From: Ruminococcaceae bacterium UBA3220
Lineage (GTDB): Bacteria > Bacillota > Clostridia > Oscillospirales > Acutalibacteraceae
NCBI GenBank assembly: GCA_002363095.1
Contig: DEWC01000008.1
Coordinates: 1 to 7,395, forward strand
Direction of reading: 5' to 3'
DNA length: 7,395 nucleotides
Below, one piece after another: positions 1 through 6,672 of this stretch (the stretch's first letter is position 1; each line of letters begins with the position of its first letter). The notes under the pieces are model-generated. The model saw nothing but the letters and a program-made list of their open reading frames with translations, ran no database searches and was not told where the DNA came from. Made by a program: the position numbers and the translations under genes.

Positions 1-1497
1 AAGTATACCGAAGAATTTGAACTCATTATTGCCGAAATTTCAAAGATTCAGGCCGATATTGATGCCTCAAATGCTGAACTTATAACCGCTAACGAGGATA
101 AAATCCGAACTCTTTCTGAGTTTAAACATCTCGAAGATATGATTTCAGCGCAAGAAAAAGAACTCGAAGAACTCAGGCTTGAAAACAAAAACGGCGACGA
201 AAAAATCGCAAGTCTTAAAGAGCAGTCTCGTCTGTGCGCCGCGGAAATTGAAAAACTTGAGAATGAAAAACTGATTATACAAGGTCAAATTGATGAAATG
301 AACGGCGGAAGAAACGGTGTGTTTGATAAACGGGACCTTCTTAATGAGAAAATAACCGAAATTAAACTTTCCGTTGTGAACACCGAAAAGGATGAGGCAA
401 GTCTTTTGCTGATGGCGGCGGACTTTGAGAAGAGTATTTCCGAAAGAAAAATTAAGGCTTCGGAGATTGAAAATGAAATTGCCGCGTTTGAGTTTAAAAT
501 TAAACAGCAGCAGGACGAGATTTCTGATTACACCGACGAAATCGATAATAACAAGTTTACCGCAAAACAGCACGAAACCGATATTCAGGACCTTCTTGCC
601 AAACGAAATGAAACCGAAAAGCAGGGCGTTAAAATCAGAAGCGAAGAACGGGATAAAACGCTCGAAAGAGAAAAAATCAGCGCAGAGCTTGCAAGGCTTA
701 CCGAGCGCAAGGAAACAATGGAAAAAGAATACGATTCCTGCCTTAGCAGGTTGTATGATGAGTATCAGTTGACTAAATCAGAAGCGGAGAAAATTGCCAA
801 ACCGATTGAAAATCTCACCGATGCGAAAAAACGCCTTGCCGAAATTAAGGCTTCCATTCGTTCACTTGGTACTGTAAATGTTTCGGCAATAGAGGAGTAT
901 AAGGATGTAAAATCCCGTTACGATTTCTTAAGTGAACAGTTAGCCGATGTTGAGAATTCAAAGGCGGAACTTAACAAACTGATAAATCAGCTAACTTCGC
1001 AAATGCAAGAATTATTTGTTACGGGCTTTGCCAAGATTAACGAAAATTTCCAAAAAACCTTTACTGATATGTTTGGCGGCGGTTCGGCATGTCTTAAACT
1101 TGAAAATCCCGAAGATATTCTTGAAAGCGGAATTGATATTGTCGCAAACCTGCCGGGAAAAAATGTTCCGAGTCTTGATGGTCTTTCCGGCGGCGAAAAG
1201 GCGTTAGTCGCCCTTGCGATATACTTTGCCATTATGCAGGTCAATCCACCGCCGTTCTGCTTCCTTGATGAGGTTGATACCGCACTTGATGATATCAATG
1301 TAGACAGATTCGGCGAATATATGCGCAATTCTAAGTTCAACACTCAATTTATCTGCGTTACTCACAGACGCGGAACTATGGAGTCCGCCGATATGCTCTA
1401 CGGAGTTACAATGCAGGAAAAAGGCGTTACTAAGTTGCTTGAACTCAATGTTCAGGAACTTGAAAAGAAATTGAAACTCGAGGAAAAAGGTGCTTAA
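1..1497 (+). CDS. smc: Chromosome segregation protein SMC, C-terminal part (5' partial)
   Basis: SMC is the ATPase of the bacterial condensin (with ScpA and ScpB) that extrudes and organises chromosomal DNA on the nucleoid. The frame is open from base 1, so 498 residues are visible, against roughly 1,190 for a full SMC; the N-terminal Walker A head, first coiled-coil arm and hinge must lie upstream. Codons 1 to about 285 are rich in E, K, D, Q and L with heptad-like spacing and form the returning coiled-coil arm. A conserved neck motif (LGTVNVSAIEEY) lies near 865-900. The C-terminal ATPase head follows: ABC signature LSGGEKALVALA from 1183, Walker B CFLDEVDTALDD from 1258, and the switch histidine in VTHRRGTMESAD near 1363. 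Seen: all C-terminal catalytic motifs are intact. The stop codon directly abuts the ftsY ATG, and the last codons carry the ftsY ribosome binding site (AAGGTG, 1487-1492). SMC rather than RecN or SbcC is supported by the GTMESADMLYGVTMQEKG tail. Confidence 0.97.
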   Translation, partial: KYTEEFELIIAEISKIQADIDASNAELITANEDKIRTLSEFKHLEDMISAQEKELEELRLENKNGDEKIASLKEQSRLCAAEIEKLENEKLIIQGQIDEMNGGRNGVFDKRDLLNEKITEIKLSVVNTEKDEASLLLMAADFEKSISERKIKASEIENEIAAFEFKIKQQQDEISDYTDEIDNNKFTAKQHETDIQDLLAKRNETEKQGVKIRSEERDKTLEREKISAELARLTERKETMEKEYDSCLSRLYDEYQLTKSEAEKIAKPIENLTDAKKRLAEIKASIRSLGTVNVSAIEEYKDVKSRYDFLSEQLADVENSKAELNKLINQLTSQMQELFVTGFAKINENFQKTFTDMFGGGSACLKLENPEDILESGIDIVANLPGKNVPSLDGLSGGEKALVALAIYFAIMQVNPPPFCFLDEVDTALDDINVDRFGEYMRNSKFNTQFICVTHRRGTMESADMLYGVTMQEKGVTKLLELNVQELEKKLKLEEKGA

Positions 1498-2406
1498 ATG
1501 GGTTTTTTTTCAAAAATCAAAGAAGGTCTATCGAAAACGAAGGCTTCCTTTTCGAACGGAATTACAGGCGTAATAAACAGTTTTACGAGAATAGATGAAG
1601 AGTTTTTTGATGAACTTGAAGAAATTCTTGTTATGTCTGATATAGGCGTAGAAACGAGCGCATATTTATGTGCGGAATTAAGGAAAAAAGTTAAAGAGAC
1701 CGGCACAACCGACCCGAACGCAATAAAGCGACTGCTTGTTGATATTATTGCTTCGACCGTTTCCGGAGACAGTAGTCTCAATCTGGAAACCCAACCCTCG
1801 ATAATTCTTGTTGTTGGTGTAAACGGTGTCGGCAAAACTACATCAATCGGAAAACTGTCATATATGCTTAAAAACAGCGGCAAAAAGATTGTTTTAGGAG
1901 CGGCGGATACCTTTAGGGCTGCGGCTATCGAACAACTCGGCGTTTGGTCTCAAAGGGCAGGAGTTGATATGGTCAAGAGCGTAGACGGAACAGACCCGGC
2001 TTCGGTCGTCTTTGATACGATTGCCTCTGCAAAGGCAAAAAAAGCCGATGTTATTATTTGTGATACCGCCGGTCGACTGCATAATAAAAAGAACCTGATG
2101 GAAGAATTATCGAAAATTAACCGCATTATTGATAGGGAAATGCCTGACTATTCTAAAGAAACCCTACTTGTTCTTGATGCTTCAACCGGTCAGAATGCAG
2201 TTAATCAGGCGAAAGAATTTATGGGCGTTACTAATATAACCGGTATAATTCTTACAAAACTTGACGGAACTGCAAAGGGAGGTATTATTATCTCAATTTA
2301 CAAGCAACTCGGCATTCCCGTCAAGTTTGTTGGAGTAGGTGAGGGAATTGATGACCTTATGCCGTTTAATCCAAATGAGTTCGCCGAAGGAATTATTGAA
2401 TTATAA
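1498..2406 (+). CDS. ftsY: Signal recognition particle receptor FtsY
   Basis: FtsY is the SRP receptor GTPase. At the membrane it pairs with the Ffh-SRP complex and hands ribosomes making membrane proteins to the Sec translocon. The 302-residue protein is almost only the NG domain: a helical N domain (about residues 20-90), then the Ras-like G domain with G1 GVNGVGKTT (107-115), DTFRAAA (137-143), G3 DTAGR (189-193), G4 TKLDG (253-257) and GVGEG (279-283). The long acidic A domain of E. coli FtsY is absent. The first 20 residues are short, basic and amphipathic (GFFSKIKEGLSKTK), as in Gram-positive FtsY, where such a segment can bind lipid. FtsY rather than Ffh is supported by the length and the absence of a C-terminal methionine-rich M domain. 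The ATG follows the smc stop with no spacer; AAGGTG at 1487-1492 is well placed. The adjacent smc gene is a common Firmicute arrangement, but ylxM/ffh do not follow here. Confidence 0.97.
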   Translation: MGFFSKIKEGLSKTKASFSNGITGVINSFTRIDEEFFDELEEILVMSDIGVETSAYLCAELRKKVKETGTTDPNAIKRLLVDIIASTVSGDSSLNLETQPSIILVVGVNGVGKTTSIGKLSYMLKNSGKKIVLGAADTFRAAAIEQLGVWSQRAGVDMVKSVDGTDPASVVFDTIASAKAKKADVIICDTAGRLHNKKNLMEELSKINRIIDREMPDYSKETLLVLDASTGQNAVNQAKEFMGVTNITGIILTKLDGTAKGGIIISIYKQLGIPVKFVGVGEGIDDLMPFNPNEFAEGIIEL

Positions 2407-2408
2407 TT

Positions 2409-2996
2409 ATGAAAATTTTTATTGCCACAAAAAACAGAAAAAAACTAAGTGAGTTAGAGAGAATACTGTTGCCGTTAGGCTTTGAGGTTCTTTCGATAAA
2501 AGATTATCCCGAGGAATTTCCCGATGTTGAAGAGACGGGGACAACTTTCAGCGAAAATGCGGTTCTTAAAGCAAAAGCCGGGCTTGAGTTTTCGGGGCTT
2601 ATTTCGGTCGCTGATGATTCGGGACTTTGCGTCGATTATTTAGGTGGAGCGCCGGGCGTTTATTCAGCACGATATGCAGGTGAGCCTTCAAACGACGAAA
2701 ACAACAATGCTAAGTTGCTTTCAAAGTTGTCCGGTGTCCCTAAAGAAAAAAGAAAAGCAAAGTATGTTTCTTCTATTGCCTGCGCTTTCCCGGACGGCAG
2801 ACTGTTTACCGTAGAAGGTGAATGCCACGGTTATATTTCCGAATATCCCGAAGGTAACGGCGGTTTTGGGTATGATCCGCTTTTTGTGGGTGAAAAAGGA
2901 CCTATGGCGCTTCTTTCTCCCGATGAGAAGGATAGCATCAGTCATAGAGGTAAGGCTCTTAAACTTTTTTCTGAAAAGTTAAAGGAATTTATGTGA
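2409..2996 (+). CDS. rdgB: Non-canonical purine NTP pyrophosphatase (RdgB/HAM1 family)
   Basis: This cytosolic house-cleaning enzyme hydrolyses dITP, ITP and XTP to the monophosphates plus pyrophosphate, keeping deaminated purines out of DNA and RNA. The 195-residue length is normal for the family. Visible motifs in order: the N-terminal nucleotide-binding stretch IATKNRKK (5-12), ETGTTFSENA (42-51), the catalytic/metal motif VADDSGLCVDYLGGAPGV (67-84), GGFGYDPLF (151-159), which recognises base and phosphate, and SHRGKAL (178-184) near the C terminus. All key residues are present. The start is fixed because the substrate-binding TxNxxK lies at residues 7-12, so a later start would destroy it. 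The start has no good ribosome binding site: the nearest purine run, GAAGG at 2386-2390, is 18 nt upstream. Since ftsY ends 2 nt before the ATG, coupled re-initiation is the likely mode of translation (inference). Confidence 0.96.
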   Translation: MKIFIATKNRKKLSELERILLPLGFEVLSIKDYPEEFPDVEETGTTFSENAVLKAKAGLEFSGLISVADDSGLCVDYLGGAPGVYSARYAGEPSNDENNNAKLLSKLSGVPKEKRKAKYVSSIACAFPDGRLFTVEGECHGYISEYPEGNGGFGYDPLFVGEKGPMALLSPDEKDSISHRGKALKLFSEKLKEFM

Positions 2997-3003
2997 GGTT
3001 AAA

Positions 3004-3294
3004 ATGTTAAACAGCAGACAAAGAGCTCAATTAAGAGGTATGGCAAATTCGTATGACACCATACTTCAAGTAGGTAAATCCGGTATATCCGAGCAAACGG
3101 TAAAGCAGGTTGATGACGCTTTGGAGTCGAGGGAACTTGTAAAACTTCGCAGGCTTGAAACCGCGCCTGATACTGCAAGAGAAACAGCCGATTTAATTGC
3201 CGCAAAGGTGAATGCTGATGTGGTTCAGGTTATCGGCTCAAAGTTTATTCTTTACCGTCCGTCAAAGAATAAGTTGATTAAACTCGTAAAATAA
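3004..3294 (+). CDS. yhbY: CRM-domain RNA-binding protein YhbY (YqeI)
   Basis: YhbY is a small RNA-binding protein of the CRS1-YhbY (CRM) family. E. coli YhbY associates with pre-50S ribosomal particles, so a role in large-subunit assembly is likely here (family knowledge). The 96 residues form a single CRM domain with an IF3-C-like fold. It opens with LNSRQRAQLRGMAN, followed by the GxxG RNA-contact loop GKSG (24-27) in ILQVGKSGISEQ, the VDDALESRELVKLR segment, and a conserved ending VVQVIGSKFILYRPS. Length and motifs match the family over the whole protein. The GAGG at 2995-2998 overlaps the rdgB stop codon and sits 5 nt before the ATG, so translation is probably coupled to rdgB. In many Firmicutes yhbY is followed by nadD and then yqeK; here yqeK comes directly, 10 nt downstream. 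Confidence 0.95.
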   Translation: MLNSRQRAQLRGMANSYDTILQVGKSGISEQTVKQVDDALESRELVKLRRLETAPDTARETADLIAAKVNADVVQVIGSKFILYRPSKNKLIKLVK

Positions 3295-3304
3295 CGGAGT
3301 ATTT

Positions 3305-3883
3305 ATGATGGAAGATTATTCGGAATACAAAAATATTTTAAAACAGAGGCTTACGGAAAAGCGCTATTATCATTCTGTTTGTGTCGCCCAAGAGGCATGT
3401 CGTCTTGCGAAAATATACGGTTTGGACGCCGATAAGGCGTATCTGACAGGGCTTTTACATGACATTACCAAAAACTCTTGTAAGGATGAGCATTTTGCGA
3501 TTTTTAAGAGCAACGGTATTGTACTCGGCGATATTGAGTTGAGTCAGGAAAAACTTTGGCATGCAATCTCCGGAAGCGCATATGTTAAGTATAATTTAAA
3601 AATTGAAGACGATGAAATCTTTGATGCAATCCGATATCATACAACCGCAAAAGCGGATATGTCTTTGTTCTCAAAAATTATATATATGGCTGATTTTACT
3701 TCTGCCGACCGTGATTATGATGATGTTCAGACGCTTAGGGCAATTCTTGATAAGTCGCTTGATAATGCATATAACTACGCGCTATCCTACACAGTTAAGG
3801 ATTTAGTTGAGCGAAAATTGCCCATCCATATAGATACCGTTAACGCGTATAACGAAACAGTTTTAAAGGAGGAATGTTTATGA
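3305..3883 (+). CDS. yqeK: HD-domain Ap4A hydrolase YqeK
   Basis: YqeK-family proteins are metal-dependent symmetrical diadenosine tetraphosphatases that split Ap4A into two ADP in the cytosol; they occur mainly in Firmicutes, in place of the unrelated ApaH. The 192-residue product shows the complete HD metal-ligand set: H23 (YYHSV), H52-D53 (LLHDITK), H86 (LWHAISG), H112 (IRYHTTAKADMS) and D130 (IIYMADFTSADRDYDD). The HTT and AD...RDY motifs separate YqeK from other HD hydrolases. There are two in-frame ATGs, at 3305 and 3308; GGAG at 3296-3299 is 5 nt from the first and 8 nt from the second, so MEDYSEYK (start 3308) is equally possible. The stop codon overlaps the rsfS start (ATGA, 3880-3883), and the last codons encode the rsfS ribosome binding site. 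In many Firmicutes nadD precedes yqeK; no nadD is present here. Confidence 0.94.
   Translation: MMEDYSEYKNILKQRLTEKRYYHSVCVAQEACRLAKIYGLDADKAYLTGLLHDITKNSCKDEHFAIFKSNGIVLGDIELSQEKLWHAISGSAYVKYNLKIEDDEIFDAIRYHTTAKADMSLFSKIIYMADFTSADRDYDDVQTLRAILDKSLDNAYNYALSYTVKDLVERKLPIHIDTVNAYNETVLKEECL
3865..3872 (+). promoter_or_regulatory. Ribosome binding site of rsfS
   Basis: AAAGGAGG inside the 3' end of yqeK is an eight-base match to the anti-Shine-Dalgarno sequence and the strongest site in the window. It lies 1 nt before an in-frame ATG at 3874 but 7 nt before the ATG at 3880. This spacing decides in favour of the 3880 start and the ATGA overlap with yqeK. Confidence 0.88.
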
Positions 3884-4245
3884 ATTCACCCGAGATAATA
3901 GAAATTGCCGCGAACGCGCTTAATGATAAAAAGGCAATTGATATTAAGGCTATAAATGTTGAGGATTTGACCGTTTTAACCGAAAATTTTCTTATAGCAA
4001 CCGCAACATCTTCAACACATGTCCGCTCACTTGCTGACGAAGTTGAGGATAAATTATGTGAGAACGGCGTTAATCCTAAACATATTGAAGGCAAATCGAC
4101 AGGTTGGCTTGTACTTGATTACGGATCGGTAATAATCCATATTTTTACAAAAGATCAACGAGAGTTCTACAATCTCGAAAAAATATGGAGCGACGGCAAA
4201 CTTTGGGATTTAGATAAAATATTAAAACAATCGCAAGGAGATTGA
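3880..4245 (+). CDS. rsfS: Ribosome silencing factor RsfS
   Basis: RsfS (YbeB/Iojap family) binds ribosomal protein uL14 on the 50S subunit and blocks joining with 30S, which lowers translation under nutrient limitation (established for the family). From ATG 3880 the product is 121 residues, typical for Firmicutes. Conserved features: an N-terminal helix IIEIAANALNDKKAIDI (6-22), the FLIATATSSTHVRSLADEV core (37-55), IEGKSTGWLVLDYGSVIIHIF (69-89) and REFYNLEKIW (94-103). The start at 3880 is preferred over an in-frame ATG at 3874 because AAAGGAGG (3865-3872) is 7 nt away from 3880 and only 1 nt away from 3874. It also gives the ATGA overlap with the yqeK stop, and homologues generally begin a few residues before the EIA helix. 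The pairing yqeK-rsfS is a very common Firmicute arrangement. The leuS start follows the stop after 2 nt. Confidence 0.96.
   Translation: MNSPEIIEIAANALNDKKAIDIKAINVEDLTVLTENFLIATATSSTHVRSLADEVEDKLCENGVNPKHIEGKSTGWLVLDYGSVIIHIFTKDQREFYNLEKIWSDGKLWDLDKILKQSQGD
4235..4240 (+). promoter_or_regulatory. Ribosome binding site of leuS
   Basis: AAGGAG in the last codons of rsfS lies 7 nt upstream of ATG 4248. An upstream in-frame TTG at 4242 is only 1 nt from this site, so it cannot be the start served by it. The site therefore fixes the LeuRS N terminus as MKYEYERIEKKW. Confidence 0.85.
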
Positions 4246-4247
4246 TT

Positions 4248-6653
4248 ATGAAATACGAATATGAGAGAATTGAAAAAAAATGGCAGGAAATATGGGATAA
4301 AAATAAAACCTTTGCGGCAAAAAATGACTATACTCTTCCGAAATTTTACGGTTTGGTTGAATTTCCGTATCCCTCGGGGCAGGGCCTTCATGTAGGACAT
4401 CCTCGTTCCTACACCGCCATTGATATCGTTGCGAGAAAAAAACGCCTTCAAGGATATAACGTTCTTTACCCGATGGGTTGGGACGCGTTCGGTCTTCCTA
4501 CCGAAAACTATGCCATTAAAAATCACATTCATCCTGCAAAAGTAACTGAGAATAATATTAAAAATTTCAAGCGTCAATTAAAATCGCTCGGCTTTTCTTT
4601 TGATTGGGACAGGGAAGTGAATACCACCGATCCGTCTTACTATAAATGGACCCAATGGATTTTCTTGCAGTTATACAAAAACGGTCTCGCATATAAGAAA
4701 AAGATGAATGTAAACTGGTGTACATCCTGCAAATGTGTTCTTGCTAATGAGGAGGTTGTCAACGGCGTTTGTGAGCGATGCGGAAACGAAGTTATCCATA
4801 AAGAAAAAAGCCAGTGGATGCTCAAAATAACCGCATATGCGGACAAACTTCTTAAAGGACTTGATGATGTTGATTTTATAGACCGTGTTAAGACCCAGCA
4901 GCGTAACTGGATCGGCCGTTCTTACGGTACTCAAGTTACATTTAAAACGACCCTTGGCGACAGTTTTGAGATTTTTACTACCCGTGCTGACACGCTTTTC
5001 GGCGCTACTTATTGTGTTATTTCGCCGGAGCATCCTTTAATTGAAAAGTGGAAAGGCTCTATTAAGAATGCCGAAGAGGTTCAAAAATACAGGGAAGAGT
5101 CTGCTAAAAAGTCCGATTTTGAGCGGACGGAATTAGCCAAAGAAAAAACCGGTGTTAAACTCCAAGGCGTTATGGCAATCAACCCCGTCAACAATAAAGA
5201 AATTCCGATTTTCATTTCAGATTATGTCCTTATTTCCTATGGAACCGGCGCGATTATGGCGGTACCTGCGCACGATACGCGCGACTATGAATTTGCAAAA
5301 AAATTCGATATTCCCATGATTGAGGTTGTTGCGGGCGGCGATATAACAAAAGAAGCCTATGTCGACTGCAATAAAGGGAAAATGGTAAATTCCGATTTTC
5401 TTAACGGCCTTTCTGTTGATGAGGCAAAGTCAAAGATTCAGGAATGGCTGACCGAAAAAGGTTTAGGCGTTAAAAAAGTTAACTATAAATTAAGGGATTG
5501 GGTATTCTCGCGTCAAAGATACTGGGGTGAGCCTATCCCGATGGTCTACTGTGAAAAATGCGGTTATGTTCCTCTTGACGAAAGTGAGCTTCCTCTTACA
5601 CTGCCGAATATAGACTCATACGAGCCTACCGATACCGGTGAATCTCCTCTTGCGAAAATCGGCGACTGGGTCAACACCACCTGCCCGAAATGCGGCGGTC
5701 ATGCAGTCAGAGAAACCGATACTATGCCCCAGTGGGCTGGCTCATCATGGTACTTCCTTCGCTATTGTGACCCTCATAACGATGATGCCCTCGCCTCAAA
5801 GGAAGCGCTCCGTTACTGGTGCCCTGTTGACTGGTACAACGGCGGAATGGAGCATACAACGCTTCACCTTCTTTACAGTCGTTTCTGGCATCAGTTCCTT
5901 TTTGACATCGGAGTTGTCCCAAATCCCGAACCCTATTCTAAAAGAACAAGCCACGGTATGATTTTGGGTGAGAACGGAGAAAAGATGTCAAAATCCCGCG
6001 GAAATGTTGTTAATCCTGATGATATTGTTCGAGATTACGGTGCCGATACCATGCGTGTATACGAAATGTTTCTCGGTGATTTCGAAAAAGCCGCTCCTTG
6101 GAGTCAGTCTTCAATTAAAGGCAGCAAGCGCTTTCTTGAAAAGGTGTTTGCCTTGACCGATTGCCTTATTGAGGGCGATGAATTTAGAAAAGATATTGAA
6201 TCTGATTTTCATAAAACCATTAAAAAGGTAACTGAAGATATTGAAAACCTCAAAATGAACACCGCAATAGCTTCTCTTATGTCTTTGCTGAACACCGTTT
6301 TGTCGAAAGGCAATATAAACCACGCCGAGATGAAGGCTTTTATAACTCTTCTTAATCCTTTCGCACCGCATATAACAGAAGAGATTTGGGAAATTTGCGG
6401 CTTTGAAGGGATGCTGAATGAATCTCGCTGGCCGACTTATGAAGAGTCAAAATGCGTGGACTCTTCGGTAGAAATCGCTGTTCAGGTTAACGGCAAGATT
6501 AAGGCGAGAATTATGGTTTCTGCTGATATTTCGGCTGATGATGCTCTCGCGCTTGCAAAGGCTGAAAAGAATGTTTTTGAAGCAATTTCGGGCAAGACTA
6601 TAATTAAGGAACTCTATGTTCCCAAGCGTCTTGTTAATGTAGTCGTGAAGTAA
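4248..6653 (+). CDS. leuS: Leucyl-tRNA synthetase, bacterial type with editing domain
   Basis: This cytosolic class Ia synthetase charges tRNA-Leu with leucine and edits mischarged products. It has 801 residues, close to the Gram-positive norm. Order of parts: catalytic HIGH-type motif HVGH (48-51) in PYPSGQGLHVGHPRSYTA; a zinc site C158, C161, C175, C178; the CP1 editing domain (about 220-410) with TTRADTLFGATY (244-255) and VPAHDTRD (339-346), whose threonines and aspartates are the hydrolytic-site residues; a second Cys4 cluster C435, C438, C479, C482; the core motif YNGGMEHTTLHLLYSRFWH (530-548); KMSKS (579-583); the anticodon-binding helical domain; and a C-terminal tRNA-binding domain ending VQVNGKIKARIMVSA onward. 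The E. coli-type insertion just before KMSKS is missing. The ATG at 4248 is chosen over a TTG at 4242 from the AAGGAG spacing. The TTRAD form (often TTRPD) and NGGMEHTTLH (often GGAEHAVLH) look like subfamily variants, not defects. Confidence 0.98.
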   Translation: MKYEYERIEKKWQEIWDKNKTFAAKNDYTLPKFYGLVEFPYPSGQGLHVGHPRSYTAIDIVARKKRLQGYNVLYPMGWDAFGLPTENYAIKNHIHPAKVTENNIKNFKRQLKSLGFSFDWDREVNTTDPSYYKWTQWIFLQLYKNGLAYKKKMNVNWCTSCKCVLANEEVVNGVCERCGNEVIHKEKSQWMLKITAYADKLLKGLDDVDFIDRVKTQQRNWIGRSYGTQVTFKTTLGDSFEIFTTRADTLFGATYCVISPEHPLIEKWKGSIKNAEEVQKYREESAKKSDFERTELAKEKTGVKLQGVMAINPVNNKEIPIFISDYVLISYGTGAIMAVPAHDTRDYEFAKKFDIPMIEVVAGGDITKEAYVDCNKGKMVNSDFLNGLSVDEAKSKIQEWLTEKGLGVKKVNYKLRDWVFSRQRYWGEPIPMVYCEKCGYVPLDESELPLTLPNIDSYEPTDTGESPLAKIGDWVNTTCPKCGGHAVRETDTMPQWAGSSWYFLRYCDPHNDDALASKEALRYWCPVDWYNGGMEHTTLHLLYSRFWHQFLFDIGVVPNPEPYSKRTSHGMILGENGEKMSKSRGNVVNPDDIVRDYGADTMRVYEMFLGDFEKAAPWSQSSIKGSKRFLEKVFALTDCLIEGDEFRKDIESDFHKTIKKVTEDIENLKMNTAIASLMSLLNTVLSKGNINHAEMKAFITLLNPFAPHITEEIWEICGFEGMLNESRWPTYEESKCVDSSVEIAVQVNGKIKARIMVSADISADDALALAKAEKNVFEAISGKTIIKELYVPKRLVNVVVK

Positions 6654-6661
6654 AAAAGGGT

Positions 6662-6666
6662 AGGTG
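6662..6666 (+). promoter_or_regulatory. Probable ribosome binding site of the DUF308 gene
   Basis: AGGTG, just after the leuS stop, pairs with the anti-Shine-Dalgarno sequence, and the end of its AGG core is 8 nt before a TTG codon at 6673. It overlaps the alternative GTG start at 6664, which would instead need AAGGG (6656-6660) at only 3 nt. This favours TTG 6673, with moderate certainty. Confidence 0.5.
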
Positions 6667-6672
6667 TTTGAT

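Noticed and set aside
145..573. 142-residue open frame on the - strand inside smc
   Set aside because: It is antisense to the coiled-coil region; its F/L/K-rich product mirrors the E/K-rich codons of SMC and shows no domain or ribosome binding site.
425..772. 115-residue + strand frame overlapping smc in another frame
   Set aside because: A K/R/S-rich shadow of the coiled-coil codons, within an intact SMC frame.
4167..4577. 136-residue - strand frame across the rsfS/leuS junction
   Set aside because: It runs antisense to two well-recognised genes with strong motifs and has no family features.
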